Shown piece by piece: positions 35,214-44,444 of a stretch of DNA of 64,000 nucleotides. The position numbers were made by a program, and so were the translations under genes. This DNA is from Paraburkholderia phytofirmans PsJN (GTDB lineage: Bacteria > Pseudomonadota > Gammaproteobacteria > Burkholderiales > Burkholderiaceae), in the NCBI RefSeq assembly GCF_000020125.1, contig NC_010676.1, forward strand, positions 186,001 through 250,000, written 5' to 3'. A model generated the notes under the pieces. The model saw only the letters and a program-made list of their open reading frames with translations, ran no database searches and had not been told where the DNA came from. The number at the start of each line of letters is the position of its first letter. The stretch's first letter is position 1.

Positions 35214-36383
35214 TCAGTCTCCGCAACCGAGGGGCGCCATGACGCGGCAGATGCGCGCGACGGCATCCGCGGGATCACGCAGAAGCCGGGCTTGATCGGC
35301 GAGGCGGAAGACGTCGGCGAGGTAGGCGGGCGGACGCATGCCATGGTGGCCGCCGGGCATGAAGAAGTGATCCTGGAAGCCGTTCAGGTACGCGAGGAAC
35401 ACCACGCCCGTCTTGTAGTACTGCGTCGGCGCGCGAAAGATGTGGCGCGAAAGCGGCACGGTCGGCGCGAGCAAGGCGTTGAAACTGGCGTGATCGTTCG
35501 CGGCAAGCGCGGACAATGCCTGCGACGCGGCCGGCGCAATCGCGTCGAAGATGCCGAGCAAAGCATGCGAGAAATGCATGCCGTCTCCGGCGATCAGCGC
35601 GGGATAGTTGAAGTCGTCGCCGGTGTACATTTTTACGCCGTGCGGCAGGCGCTGACGGAACGCGATTTCTTTCTGCTCGTCGAGCAGCGAGATCTTTATG
35701 CCGTCGACCTTGGACGCACTCGTGCCGATAATGTCGAGACACACCTGCGCCGCGTCGGCAAATTCATTGGCGCCCCAGTAGCCCGCGAGTTCGGGGTCGA
35801 ACATCTCGCCGAGCCAATGCAGAATCACCGGTTGATCGCACATGGCGAGCACTTCGCGATACACGCGCCGGTAATCGTCCGGCGTGCGCGCAACCCGCGC
35901 GAGCGCGCGGCTCGCCATCAGGATCACGCGGCCGCCCACGCGCTGCACTGCCTCGAGTTGCTCGGCATACGCGCGGATCACCTGATCGCAGTTCGTGACC
36001 GAAGCGGGCGCAATGTGGTCCGTGCCGCAACCCGACGCGATGGCCGCGCCCGGAATGTCGCGCGTGCCCTCAATGCTGCGCGTGATCAGTTCGAGCGCGG
36101 TGCTCCACGGCAAGCCCATGCCGCGCTGCGCGGTGTCCATCGCTTCGGCGATGCCGAGACCTTGCTGCAACAGATAGCGCCGGTAAGCGATCGTGCGCTC
36201 CCAGTCGATGGCGGGCGCGCCATTCAGTTCGCCCGCGCGCAGCGGATCAGCTACCACGTGCGCCGCGGAATACGCGATGCGGTTGAAAGCGCGCGCGGGC
36301 GAGCGTACCTCGAGCGGCGCGCCTTCTACGCGATATGTTTCCATCGTGCCGGACGCGGCCGGAAGTTTGATAGACAGGTTCAT
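35214..36383 (-). CDS. DUF993 family protein, DapA-like aldolase fold
   Basis: A 389-residue protein recognised as DUF993. It begins NLSIKLPAASG, then FNRIAYSAAHVVADPL, and has the barrel segments AIASGCGTDHIAP, VILMASRALAR and VILHWLGEMFDPELAGYWG. The segment VDGIKISLLDEQKE recalls the GIKxxxxD strand around the Schiff-base lysine of dihydrodipicolinate synthase-type aldolases, so a lysine-dependent aldolase or dehydratase is a reasonable guess. The metal or substrate is not known. The ATG at 36383 was chosen because the upstream extension is not family-like. It lies in the operon between the SDR gene and the Dabb gene (stop and ATG 2 bases apart). Confidence 0.85.
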   Translation of the reverse strand: MNLSIKLPAASGTMETYRVEGAPLEVRSPARAFNRIAYSAAHVVADPLRAGELNGAPAIDWERTIAYRRYLLQQGLGIAEAMDTAQRGMGLPWSTALELITRSIEGTRDIPGAAIASGCGTDHIAPASVTNCDQVIRAYAEQLEAVQRVGGRVILMASRALARVARTPDDYRRVYREVLAMCDQPVILHWLGEMFDPELAGYWGANEFADAAQVCLDIIGTSASKVDGIKISLLDEQKEIAFRQRLPHGVKMYTGDDFNYPALIAGDGMHFSHALLGIFDAIAPAASQALSALAANDHASFNALLAPTVPLSRHIFRAPTQYYKTGVVFLAYLNGFQDHFFMPGGHHGMRPPAYLADVFRLADQARLLRDPADAVARICRVMAPLGCGD

Positions 36384-36390
36384 ATGCAGC

Positions 36391-37170
36391 TCAGTATTTG
36401 GTGACGAGCAGGCCGCCGTCGATACGGATCGCCTGGCCGACGCTATAGGGAAGCCCGCCCGTTGCAAGCGTGCGGACGGTGGTCGCCACTTCCTGCGGTG
36501 TGCCCCAGCGCTTGATCGCGGTGAGCCCTTGCTCGATCTGCGCGTCGTAGCGCGCGCGGGACGGCGCCGTCATTTCGGTCTCGATCAGGCCGGGCTGCAC
36601 TTCGTACACGCTGATGCCGTGTTCGGCGAGGCGCAGCGAGAACAACGTGTTCGCCATGGAAAGTCCGGCTTTGGACACGCAGTATTCGCCGCGCAACGGC
36701 GACGCCGCGATTGCGTTCGACGAAGTGATTGTGATGACAGAAGGATGCGGCGCGACAGCGCCGCCGGAGCGCGCGAGGCAGTGTTTCGCGAAGGCCTGCG
36801 TGAGGAAGAACGTGCCCCGCGTATTCACCGCGATACAACGGTCGAAACTCTCCGGCGTGACGTCGAGCAGATCGCCGCGCGACATTACCGAGACGCCCGC
36901 GTTGTTCACGAGGCAATCGATCTGGCCGTCGAGCGTGGCTTCGATCTCACGCAAAGTGCCGGTGTGCGAGTCGATGTCGGCGAGATCCGAGATGAGCGCG
37001 ATTGCACGCGCACCGGTTCGTTCGACCTCGCGCACGGCGTCTTCGAGTTCCTGCGATGCCGCTGCATCGGTCAACGCGACGTCGAAGCCCGCAAGCCCGA
37101 GTTCGACGGCGATCGCGCGGCCGATGCCACGCCGGCTGCCCGTGACGAGAGCAATGGGACGCGCACTCAT
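36391..37170 (-). CDS. Short-chain dehydrogenase/reductase
   Basis: This 259-residue classical SDR has the cofactor motif [10 protein letters not shown] at residues 10-19, the NNAG strand motif, the catalytic Ser in ITITSSNA and Tyr/Lys in YCVSKAG, and ends [15 protein letters not shown]. Asp in ALTDAAAS at the end of beta 2 suggests NAD rather than NADP. In this operon it could oxidise a hydroxyacyl or hydroxy-sugar acid intermediate; an exact step cannot be assigned. Its ATG overlaps the stop of the acyl-CoA dehydrogenase gene by four bases, so the two are translationally coupled. Confidence 0.92.
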   Translation of the reverse strand: MSARPIALVTGSRRGIGRAIAVELGLAGFDVALTDAAASQELEDAVREVERTGARAIALISDLADIDSHTGTLREIEATLDGQIDCLVNNAGVSVMSRGDLLDVTPESFDRCIAVNTRGTFFLTQAFAKHCLARSGGAVAPHPSVITITSSNAIAASPLRGEYCVSKAGLSMANTLFSLRLAEHGISVYEVQPGLIETEMTAPSRARYDAQIEQGLTAIKRWGTPQEVATTVRTLATGGLPYSVGQAIRIDGGLLVTKY

Positions 37171-38312
37171 AGCGTGGCTCCATTGGCGATCAGATCGCGC
37201 GCGACGATAGTGCGTTGAATCTGGTTGGTGCCTTCGTAGATCTGCGTGATCTTCGCGTCGCGATACAGGCGCTCGACTTCATAGCCGCGAATGTAGCCAC
37301 TGCCGCCGAAAATCTGCACGGCGTTCGCGCTATGCTTGACGGCGGTATCGCCCGCGAAACACTTCGCCATCGAACACGCAATGCTCGCGCGTTCACCCGC
37401 TTCGAGCCGTTCCGCCGCATCGTGCACAAGCAGTCGCGCGGCCTGGATGTCGGTCGCCATGTCCGCAAGCATCCACTGAATGCCCTGGAATTCGGCGATA
37501 TGGCTGCCGAACTGCTTGCGTGTCTGCGCGTAATCGAGTGCGGCTTCGAGGCCCGCCTGCGCGATGCCGACGGCGAGTGCCGCAATGCCCACGCGCCCCT
37601 TGTCGAGCACGCTCATCATGATGTGAAAGCCGCGGCCTTCCTGGCCGAGCAGCGCGTCTTGCGGCAGCTTAACGCGATCGAAATGCAGTTCCCCGACCTG
37701 CGACGCGCGCTGGCCCATCTTGTGTTCCTTCGCGCCTTTCGACACACCGGCGAGCGCGCAGTCCACGATAAAGATGCTCATGCCGCGCCGGCCCGCGGCG
37801 GGATCGGTGCGCGCGAGCACGAACGCGACGTCCGCGACCGGCGCGTTGTGAATCCACAGTTTCGCGCCGCTGAGCTCCCAGCCGTCCGGCGTGCGCATCG
37901 CAGTCGTGCGGATGCCCGACACGTCGGTGCCGGCGTCCGCTTCGGTGATGCAGTACGCGGGACGCAGCTTCGCGCGCAGCAGCGGCTGCATGTATTTCGC
38001 GCGCTGCGAGTCGGTGCCGTGCACCGAAAGCAGTGTGCCGACCAGTTCGAGCAGACCGCATTGATCCGCCACCGACGCGTAACCGCGCGACAGTTCCTCC
38101 ATCACCAGCGCGTACGCCGTGACATCGAGGCCGGCGCCACCGAAAGCTTCCGGAACGGTGATGCCGAACAGGCCCAACTCGCCCATCTGCGTGTAGATCT
38201 CGGCCGGAAAGCGCTCGTCGCGATCCAGTTCTTCCGTGATCGGACGAATCACTTCCTGCGCGAAACGGCGCGTGGTTTCGCGAATCTGCTGGTGCGTGTC
38301 TGAGAGTTTCAT
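37167..38312 (-). CDS. Acyl-CoA dehydrogenase
   Basis: This 381-residue FAD enzyme would form the alpha,beta double bond in an acyl-CoA and pass electrons to ETF, whose genes lie 11 kb away in the same block. It has the N-terminal helical domain, the flavin segment [15 protein letters not shown] (near 125), the WIHNAP strand, the [19 protein letters not shown] helix and the C-terminal [10 protein letters not shown] with the catalytic base Glu360 in the usual place for short and medium-chain enzymes. GGAG lies eight bases before ATG 38312. It is the first gene of the reverse-strand operon and divergent from the CoA-transferase gene, which could make its substrate. Confidence 0.95.
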   Translation of the reverse strand: MKLSDTHQQIRETTRRFAQEVIRPITEELDRDERFPAEIYTQMGELGLFGITVPEAFGGAGLDVTAYALVMEELSRGYASVADQCGLLELVGTLLSVHGTDSQRAKYMQPLLRAKLRPAYCITEADAGTDVSGIRTTAMRTPDGWELSGAKLWIHNAPVADVAFVLARTDPAAGRRGMSIFIVDCALAGVSKGAKEHKMGQRASQVGELHFDRVKLPQDALLGQEGRGFHIMMSVLDKGRVGIAALAVGIAQAGLEAALDYAQTRKQFGSHIAEFQGIQWMLADMATDIQAARLLVHDAAERLEAGERASIACSMAKCFAGDTAVKHSANAVQIFGGSGYIRGYEVERLYRDAKITQIYEGTNQIQRTIVARDLIANGATL

Positions 38313-38415
38313 GCTGTCTCCATCGTATCGATCGGTACCTGTTTTTGCGTCTGACCGGGCTCGTTCAGGTAAACCCGAGCCTCGCGCATCGCCACTTGAA
38401 TTACGTGATTTCATG

Positions 38416-38452
38416 TGCCAACATTGGCAACAAGTAACCAACTGGTTCGTTA
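38416..38452. promoter_or_regulatory. Two adjacent inverted repeats in the divergent promoter region
   Basis: In the 201-base region between the acyl-CoA dehydrogenase and CoA-transferase genes, TGCCAACATTGGCA (38416-38429) is a perfect 6-2-6 inverted repeat. TAACCAACTGGTTCGTTA (38435-38452) has seven-base arms with one mismatch. This AT-richer segment should carry both promoters. The TetR gene at 40.1-40.8 kb is a candidate binder of the second site, which has the size usual for TetR operators. Confidence 0.45.
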
Positions 38453-38513
38453 TTTAAGACCAACGAATCGCCGCTGTCAACGAGGTTTGACGCCGATCTG
38501 AGTGGAGGATGGT

Positions 38514-40088
38514 TTGGATAAATGGATGGATGCCGCCGCAGCGGCCGAGCAAATTTTCGACGGGGCGACCATCGCGCTGGCCGGTTCCGGCGGCGGTCTG
38601 CTCGAACCGGACGCCGTGCTGGCGGCGCTCGAACAGCGCTTTCTTCAGACGGGCCATCCGCGTGACTTGACGGTGGTTCACGCGCTCGGCATCGGCGATG
38701 GCAAGAGCAGCGGACTCTCACGTTTTGCGCATGCCGGCATGGTGCGGCGCGTGATCGGCGGACATTGGAGCTGGTCGCCGGCCATGCAGCAGATGGCGAA
38801 AGACAACGCGTTCGAGGCCTACAGTTTTCCCGCCGGTGCGATTTCCACGCTGCTGCGCGAAATCGGCGCGGGGCGGCCGGGGCTCGTCACGCATGTCGGT
38901 TTGCGCACCTTCGTCGATCCGCGTTTAGACGGCGGCAAGATCAACGCGCGCGCCAGTGAGGAACTGGTCGAACTGATCGAGCTGGATGGGCGCGAATACC
39001 TGCGCTACAAACCGTTCAAGGTGGATTTCGCGATCGTACGCGGCTCGTCGGCCGATGCGAACGGCAACGTCACGCTGCGCCGCGAGCCTGCCGATCTCGA
39101 CACCTACGCTGCCGCGCTCGCCGCTCATAACAGCGGCGGCCGCGTGATTGTCCAGGTCAAGGAGCGCACCACGCAGGGCTATGTGCCGGCTCGGCTCGTG
39201 CGCATTCCTGGCATTCTCGTCGATACGCTCGTCGCGGCACGGGAGCAGGTGCAATGCGTGGTTGCCGATTACGACCCGGCGCTGAGCGGCGAATCACTGA
39301 GCCCGATCGACGACGGTTTCTACGAAACGCCCACGGGCATCCGCTACATCATCGCCGCGCGCGCCGCGCAGGAATTGCATGCGGGACAGTCGGCGAATTT
39401 CGGCTTCGGCATTCCGGGCGGCATTCCCGGCGTGCTCGCGCAACAGGGCCGGCTCGGCACGTTCTGGGGCTCGGTCGAGCAGGGCATTCACAACGGCGCA
39501 ATGCTCGACGGGCCGATGTTCGGCACCGCGCGTAACGCCGAAGCGATTCTTTCGAGCGTCGATCAGTTCGATTTTTATAGCGGCGGCGGCGTCGACATCA
39601 CGTTCCTCGGCATGGGCGAAATGGATGGCGAAGGCAACATCAACGTGTCGAAGCTCGGCGCGACGGTGGTGGGGCCGGGTGGCTTCATCGACATCACGCA
39701 GGGCGCGCGCAAGATCGTTTTCTGCGGCAGTTTCGAAGCGAAAGGCTTGCAGGTCGAAAAGGCGGGCGCGGGCGTGAAGATCGTGTCGCACGGCAGCGTG
39801 CCGAAGCTCGTGGAGCGCGTGCAGCACGTTACGTTCAGCGGCGAACAGGCGCGGATCGCGAAGCAGGAAGTGTTGTATGTGACGGAGCGCGCAGTGTTCC
39901 GTCTCGAAGAGAGTGGCGTGCGTTTGATCGAAGTGGCGCAAGGCGTCGACGTGGAGCGTGATGTGCTGGCGCGTATGTCGTTCCGCCCGCTCGTCGACGA
40001 GGCGCTGTTGGCGCAAGGCAAAAATGAAGCACGCGAAGTTGACGCAAATGAAGTTGACGCAAATGAAGCGCACGCAAAAGTGGCCTGA
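38514..40088 (+). CDS. Acyl-CoA:carboxylate CoA-transferase (family I, fused subunits)
   Basis: This 524-residue protein contains both halves of a family I CoA-transferase, like E. coli YdiF. The N-terminal half has SGSGGGLLEPDAVL-type glycine-rich strands, and the C-terminal half has GFGIPGGIPG and the catalytic glutamate in GSVEQGIHNG (Glu322). It transfers CoA from a donor such as acetyl- or succinyl-CoA to a carboxylic acid through a glutamyl-CoA thioester. GGAGG at 38504-38508 best suits the TTG at 38514; an ATG at 38526 and a GTG at 38502 are alternatives. The last 15 residues are encoded by a 15-base tandem repeat. It probably activates the acid made by the aldehyde dehydrogenase encoded downstream. 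Confidence 0.9.
   Translation: MDKWMDAAAAAEQIFDGATIALAGSGGGLLEPDAVLAALEQRFLQTGHPRDLTVVHALGIGDGKSSGLSRFAHAGMVRRVIGGHWSWSPAMQQMAKDNAFEAYSFPAGAISTLLREIGAGRPGLVTHVGLRTFVDPRLDGGKINARASEELVELIELDGREYLRYKPFKVDFAIVRGSSADANGNVTLRREPADLDTYAAALAAHNSGGRVIVQVKERTTQGYVPARLVRIPGILVDTLVAAREQVQCVVADYDPALSGESLSPIDDGFYETPTGIRYIIAARAAQELHAGQSANFGFGIPGGIPGVLAQQGRLGTFWGSVEQGIHNGAMLDGPMFGTARNAEAILSSVDQFDFYSGGGVDITFLGMGEMDGEGNINVSKLGATVVGPGGFIDITQGARKIVFCGSFEAKGLQVEKAGAGVKIVSHGSVPKLVERVQHVTFSGEQARIAKQEVLYVTERAVFRLEESGVRLIEVAQGVDVERDVLARMSFRPLVDEALLAQGKNEAREVDANEVDANEAHAKVA
40035..40079 (+). repeat. 15-base tandem repeat at the 3' end of the CoA-transferase gene
   Basis: The unit GAAGTTGACGCAAAT occurs at 40035-40049 and 40050-40064, followed by a degenerate third copy to 40079. 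It encodes EVDAN EVDAN EAHAK just before the stop. Copy-number change would keep the frame and only alter the length of the acidic tail. Confidence 0.8.
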
Positions 40089-40143
40089 CGCGGCTCGCTA
40101 TGACATGAAGCGTCGCATCCGGACGCTTCAGTCATCGCGGCGA

Positions 40144-40827
40144 TCAGGGGCGCAGCAGGCGCAGAACGGTTTCGATATTGAAGTCGAGGCGGTTCTTCAA
40201 AGCCTCTTTGCTCATGAAGTCGATGTCGAAGATCACACCGCTCGTGAAGCGATTGGTCAGGTAATAGTAGCCGACCGCCGCCATGGTGATATGCAGTTGC
40301 CGTGCATCGACGCCCGCGCGAAACACGCCCGCTTCGACGCCGCGATCGATTATGCGTTGCAACATCGAGATGAAGCCATGATGCAGTTCCTTGAACCGTT
40401 CGGACTTTTTCACATGGCGCGCCTTGTGAAGGTTCTCGCTGTTCACGAGCGTCATGAACTCGGGGTTCTTCAGGTAGTAGTTCCACGTGTGCGTGGTGAG
40501 CGCGACGATCGCGTCTTCGGGAGACAGGTGGTCGAGGTTCAGCTTCAGTTCGGCGGAGCGGATGTCGGCGTAGGCATCTTCGAGCACGGCCTGGAACAAC
40601 TCCTCCTTGCTGCCGAAGTAGTGATAGATCATCCGCTTGTTAGCCTTGGCGCGCGTCGCGATGGCTTCGACGCGTGCGCCGGCGAGGCCGAGTTTGGCGA
40701 ACTCTTTCTTGGCGGCTTCGAGAATGCGGGCCCGGGTGACCTCGGGGTCGCGTTGACGGGGCGGTTGCGTGGCGCCGGCTTTGGCCGTTTTCAATGCCCG
40801 GCCGGGGGGCGTGCTCGCGAGAGTCAT
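40144..40827 (-). CDS. TetR-family transcriptional regulator
   Basis: This 227-residue repressor-type protein has a Pro/Arg-rich leader, then the helix-turn-helix ILEAAKKEFAKLGLAGARVEAIATRAKANKRMIYHYFGSKEELF, typical of TetR proteins controlling fatty-acid or aromatic acid catabolism. The C-terminal ligand domain is helical with AAVGYYYLTNRF. It is convergent with the CoA-transferase gene and divergent from the aldehyde dehydrogenase gene (start 213 bases away), so it sits in the middle of the catabolic block and is its likely local regulator. The inducer may be an acyl-CoA. ATG 40827 was chosen; a longer version would add a non-conserved leader. Confidence 0.92.
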   Translation of the reverse strand: MTLASTPPGRALKTAKAGATQPPRQRDPEVTRARILEAAKKEFAKLGLAGARVEAIATRAKANKRMIYHYFGSKEELFQAVLEDAYADIRSAELKLNLDHLSPEDAIVALTTHTWNYYLKNPEFMTLVNSENLHKARHVKKSERFKELHHGFISMLQRIIDRGVEAGVFRAGVDARQLHITMAAVGYYYLTNRFTSGVIFDIDFMSKEALKNRLDFNIETVLRLLRP

Positions 40828-41040
40828 GTTGGCTGGTCGCAGGAAAAATGTGTGAGGAAACTGAGTCGGTCGATCTGCTGTCGTGTCAGCGACTATAGAC
40901 CAAAAAGGCATTGCGAGGAAGTAACCGGATGGTGCAGAATGGGCGCCAAAAATGACAAAAGCATGGTCTTGCCGAAGCGGGTTCCCGCGCGCGCGGCGCG
41001 CGTTTCAGCGCCCGTTTGAATGCAAACTCTGGAGACACGA

Positions 41041-42549
41041 ATGAGCAATTTGAATGAACTCGCGGCAACGCTTCGTCTTCCGGCGGAGCCGCTGCGCACG
41101 CCGATGTTTATCGACGGCAAGGACTACGCCGGCAACACCGGCGAGTTCGTCACGCGCAAGAGCCCGGGCCACGGCGTGCCGGTCACGGCCACGCCGCGCG
41201 CCTGCGTCGACGATCTGAACGCAGCGGTCGCCAGTGCGCGCCGTGCCTTCGACGACGGCCGCTGGTCCCGCCTGTCGGGCGAGCAGCGCGCCACGGTGCT
41301 GCTGAAAACGGCGCGTCTGATCCGCGACAAAGTGGAGACGCTGGCGTATCTGGAAACGCTGGAAAGCGGCAAGCCGATCGGGCAGTCGCGCGGCGAGATC
41401 AACGCGGCCGCGGGCATCTGGGAATATGCGGCCGGTCTCGCGCGTGTCGTGCATGGCGATTCGCACGACACGCTCGGCGCCGATCTGTTCGGCTTGACGG
41501 TGCGTCAACCGATTGGAGTTGTCGGCATTGTCACGCCATGGAATTTTCCGTTCTTCATTCTTTCCGAGCGCCTGCCGTTCGTGCTTGCGGCGGGCTGCAC
41601 GGCTGTCGTCAAACCGGCTGAGCTCACTTCGACTACCACGTTGAAACTTGCCGCCTTGCTGACCGAAGCAGGCTTGCCCGACGGCGTCGTGAACGTGGTG
41701 ACGGGTCTCGGCGCGGTGGTCGGCCAGGCGCTCGCCGAGCATATGGACGTCGACATGATGTCGTTTACCGGTTCGACGCCCGTAGGCCGCTCGGTTCTCG
41801 CGGCTGCCGGCGGCAACATGAAGAAGGTCGGATTGGAACTCGGCGGCAAGAATCCGCAAATCGTTTTCGCGGATGCCGATCTCGACGATGCCGCCGACGC
41901 CATTGCCTTCGGCATCTGCTTTAACGCCGGACAGTGCTGCGTATCGGGCAGCCGGCTCGTCGTGCACCGCTCGGTGGAAGAGGAACTCGTCGCGCGCGTG
42001 AAGGCTGTGTTCGAGAAAGTGCGTGTTGGCGATCCGCTCGATGCATCGAACCATGTCGGCGCAATCGTTGAAGCACGTCAGTTCGACAAGATTCGTGGCT
42101 TCATCGACGCGGGCCGGCGTGACGGCGCGCAACTGGTTCACGGCGGCGAGTCGACCAGCCACGGCGAACGCTTCTTTATCCAGCCGACGCTATTCCGCAA
42201 CGTGCAGCCGCAGAGCGCGCTGGCGCAGGAAGAGATCTTCGGCCCGGTGCTGTCGGTCACATCGTTCGATACTTTCGAAGAAGCGATCCAGTTGGCGAAC
42301 GGTGTGCCTTATGGTCTCGCCGCCAGCATCTGGACGCGCGATCTGCAAGGCGCGATCAGCAGCTTCCGCGAGGTTCAGGCGGGCCGCATCTGGGTGAACT
42401 GCACGATCACCGGCGGACCGGAAATGCCGATAGGCGGTGTGAAGCAGTCGGGCATCGGCCGTGAAACGGGCCGCTATGGCGTGGAGGAATACACGGAACT
42501 GAAGTCGGTGCACGTCCAACTCGGCAAGCGGCCGCGATGGATCGCGTAA
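41041..42549 (+). CDS. Aldehyde dehydrogenase (NAD(P)-dependent)
   Basis: This 502-residue ALDH superfamily enzyme oxidises an aldehyde to an acid. Cofactor-binding VTPWNFPFF, the FTGSTPVGR turn, the general base Glu266 in LELGGKNP and the nucleophile Cys300 in GQCCVSGSR are all present. EIFGPVLSV and the C-terminal GIGRETGRYGVEEYTELKSV complete the family pattern, closest in style to betaine aldehyde or gamma-aminobutyraldehyde-type enzymes. GGAG precedes ATG 41041 by eight bases. Its gene is followed by the GMC oxidoreductase gene; together these convert an alcohol to an acid in two steps, as in choline oxidation, but there is no other choline gene in the window. Confidence 0.95.
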   Translation: MSNLNELAATLRLPAEPLRTPMFIDGKDYAGNTGEFVTRKSPGHGVPVTATPRACVDDLNAAVASARRAFDDGRWSRLSGEQRATVLLKTARLIRDKVETLAYLETLESGKPIGQSRGEINAAAGIWEYAAGLARVVHGDSHDTLGADLFGLTVRQPIGVVGIVTPWNFPFFILSERLPFVLAAGCTAVVKPAELTSTTTLKLAALLTEAGLPDGVVNVVTGLGAVVGQALAEHMDVDMMSFTGSTPVGRSVLAAAGGNMKKVGLELGGKNPQIVFADADLDDAADAIAFGICFNAGQCCVSGSRLVVHRSVEEELVARVKAVFEKVRVGDPLDASNHVGAIVEARQFDKIRGFIDAGRRDGAQLVHGGESTSHGERFFIQPTLFRNVQPQSALAQEEIFGPVLSVTSFDTFEEAIQLANGVPYGLAASIWTRDLQGAISSFREVQAGRIWVNCTITGGPEMPIGGVKQSGIGRETGRYGVEEYTELKSVHVQLGKRPRWIA

Positions 42550-42644
42550 CAGCCGTCGAATCCATGAAGCGGCCGTCAAGAGCCGCACGCAACATCCGGA
42601 TCACGCGCAGCGTGTGATCGTAGAAAACCGTATCGGAGACAGCA

Positions 42645-44318
42645 ATGTATGACTATGTGATCGTGGGTGGCGGCGCGGCGGGTTGTGCGCTGGCGGCGCG
42701 TCTGACCGAGGACGCCGGCAACCGTGTGCTGTTGCTCGAAGCCGGCCCCGCCGATACCGATCCGTATATCCACATGCCCGTCGGCTTCTTCAAGATGACG
42801 GGCGGTCCGTTGACCTGGGGCTATCGCACGACGGCGGCCGAGCACACGCAGCGCCGCCAGATTCCGTTCGCGCAAGGCCGCGTGCTCGGCGGCGGCGGCT
42901 CGATCAACGCGATGGTCTACACACGCGGCCAGCCTGCCGACTACGACGGCTGGGAACGCGACGGTTGCACCGGCTGGGGCTTTCGCGACGGCGTGCTGCC
43001 CTACCTGCGCCGCATGGAAGACAACGAGCGCCTGTGCAACGAATATCACGGCGTGGGCGGCCCGCTCGGCGTGTCCGATCTCATCAGCGTCAACGAATTG
43101 ACCAAGGCGTTCGTGCTGGCAGGTCAGGAAGCCGGCATGCCGTACAACAGCGATTTCAACGGCGCGCAGCAGGAAGGCGTGGGTGTGTACCAGGTCACGC
43201 AGCGCAGCGGCAAACGCTGCAGCGCGGCGGTGGGTTATCTGCGTGATGCGCGCTCGCGCCCCAATCTCACGGTCCGCACGGACTGCCTCGTGTCGCGCAT
43301 CGTGATCGAGAAGGGCCGCGCCGTCGGTGTCGAGTTTGCGCCGCGCGGCGAGCGCGCGAACGTAACGATTGCGCGCGCCGAACGCGAGGTGATCGTGACG
43401 GCTGGTGCGATCGGTTCGCCGAAACTGTTGATGCTCTCCGGAATCGGCCGCGCCGAAGATCTGGAGCGCGTCGGTGTGAAGCCGGTGCACGCGTTGAACG
43501 GCGTCGGGCAAAATTTGCAGGACCACTTCGACATCGACATCGTCTACGAATTGAACGGCCCTTATAGCCTCGACAAGTACGCGAAAAAGCACATGATGCT
43601 GCTCGCCGGCCTCGAGTACAAACTGTTCAACAAGGGACCGGTGACCTCGAATATCGCCGAAGGCGGCGCGTTCTGGTATTCGGATAGCAGCGTGCCGACG
43701 CCCGATCTGCAATTCCATTTCCTGCCGGGCGCGGGCGTTGAGGCCGGCGTGCCGCCCGTGCCGTCCGGTTCGGGTTGCACGTTGAACTCGTACTTCCTGC
43801 GTCCGCGCAGCCGCGGCAGCGTGACGTTGCACAGCGCCGATCCCGCCGATGCGCCGCTGATCGATCCGGCCTACATTCGCGATCCGTACGACCTGAAGGT
43901 GGCCGTCGACGGCATTCGGCAGAGCCGCGAAATCATGAGCCAGCACGCGCTGCGCAAGTACATCCGGAGCGAGCATTTCCCGGGTGGCCTGGTGCGCACG
44001 CAGGCTGAATATGAGACCTACGCGCAGCAGTACGGGCGCACGGGCTACCACCCGGTCGGCACCTGCAAGATGGGCGTGGACGAGATGTCGGTCGTCGATC
44101 CGCAACTGCGTGTGCGCGGCATTGAAGGTTTGCGTGTCGCGGATTCGTCGGTGATGCCACGCATCGTCAGTTCGAATACGAATGCGCCCACGCTGATGAT
44201 CGCGGAAAAGGCCGCCGATCTGATTCGCGGGTTGGCAGCGCAACCTGCGGCCGTGAAGGGCGCGCTCGCGAGCACGTCAGGACGCGTCGCGCGCGAGTCC
44301 GCCGCGGCTGCGGTTTGA
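42645..44318 (+). CDS. GMC-family FAD-dependent alcohol oxidoreductase
   Basis: This 557-residue flavoprotein of the choline dehydrogenase/alcohol oxidase family begins YDYVIVGGGAAGCALAARL, the ADP-binding fold. The GMC signature GRVLGGGGSINAMVYTRGQPADYD is near residue 80, the second signature is GAIGSPKLLMLSGIG, and the catalytic His pair is in TGYHPVGTCKMG and later SSNTNAPTLMIAEKAA (an Asn in the latter). No signal peptide is present, so it acts in the cytoplasm or at the inner membrane. It oxidises a primary alcohol to the aldehyde used by the preceding gene product. A clear terminator follows at 44346. Confidence 0.95.
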   Translation: MYDYVIVGGGAAGCALAARLTEDAGNRVLLLEAGPADTDPYIHMPVGFFKMTGGPLTWGYRTTAAEHTQRRQIPFAQGRVLGGGGSINAMVYTRGQPADYDGWERDGCTGWGFRDGVLPYLRRMEDNERLCNEYHGVGGPLGVSDLISVNELTKAFVLAGQEAGMPYNSDFNGAQQEGVGVYQVTQRSGKRCSAAVGYLRDARSRPNLTVRTDCLVSRIVIEKGRAVGVEFAPRGERANVTIARAEREVIVTAGAIGSPKLLMLSGIGRAEDLERVGVKPVHALNGVGQNLQDHFDIDIVYELNGPYSLDKYAKKHMMLLAGLEYKLFNKGPVTSNIAEGGAFWYSDSSVPTPDLQFHFLPGAGVEAGVPPVPSGSGCTLNSYFLRPRSRGSVTLHSADPADAPLIDPAYIRDPYDLKVAVDGIRQSREIMSQHALRKYIRSEHFPGGLVRTQAEYETYAQQYGRTGYHPVGTCKMGVDEMSVVDPQLRVRGIEGLRVADSSVMPRIVSSNTNAPTLMIAEKAADLIRGLAAQPAAVKGALASTSGRVARESAAAAV

Positions 44319-44345
44319 CGCCGCGATAGCGCAAGCAAGACCAGG

Positions 44346-44375
44346 AAAGGTACGCGAAACGTTCACGTACCTTTT
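44346..44375 (+). terminator. Rho-independent terminator
   Basis: AAAGGTACG and CGTACCTTT pair perfectly over nine positions around an 11-base loop, ending in a short T run (CCTTTT). It lies 28 bases after the GMC oxidoreductase stop and separates that operon from the next importer operon, which must have its own promoter in the AT-rich 70 bases that follow. Confidence 0.75.
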
Positions 44376-44444
44376 GCATAGCGTAAATATCCGGTTATTT
44401 ATAAATGCCCTGATCGGAGGGCGCTTTTGCTCGGAGGAGACATC

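Noticed and set aside
34027..35226. A single 399-residue fusion of Dabb and isomerase domains
   Set aside because: The second half of the Dabb domain is clearly in another frame, so the middle of this reading is meaningless. Two genes with a frameshift explain the sequence better.
41041..44318. Reading the aldehyde dehydrogenase and GMC pair as choline-to-betaine genes betBA
   Set aside because: No betI, choline transporter or betaine genes accompany them, and the neighbours are CoA-transferase and a CUT2 importer. The family match is general only.
44407..44422. GCCCT-GATCGG-AGGGC hairpin as a second terminator before the importer operon
   Set aside because: The stem has only five pairs and lies close to the ribosome site. 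The stronger terminator at 44346-44375 explains the operon boundary.
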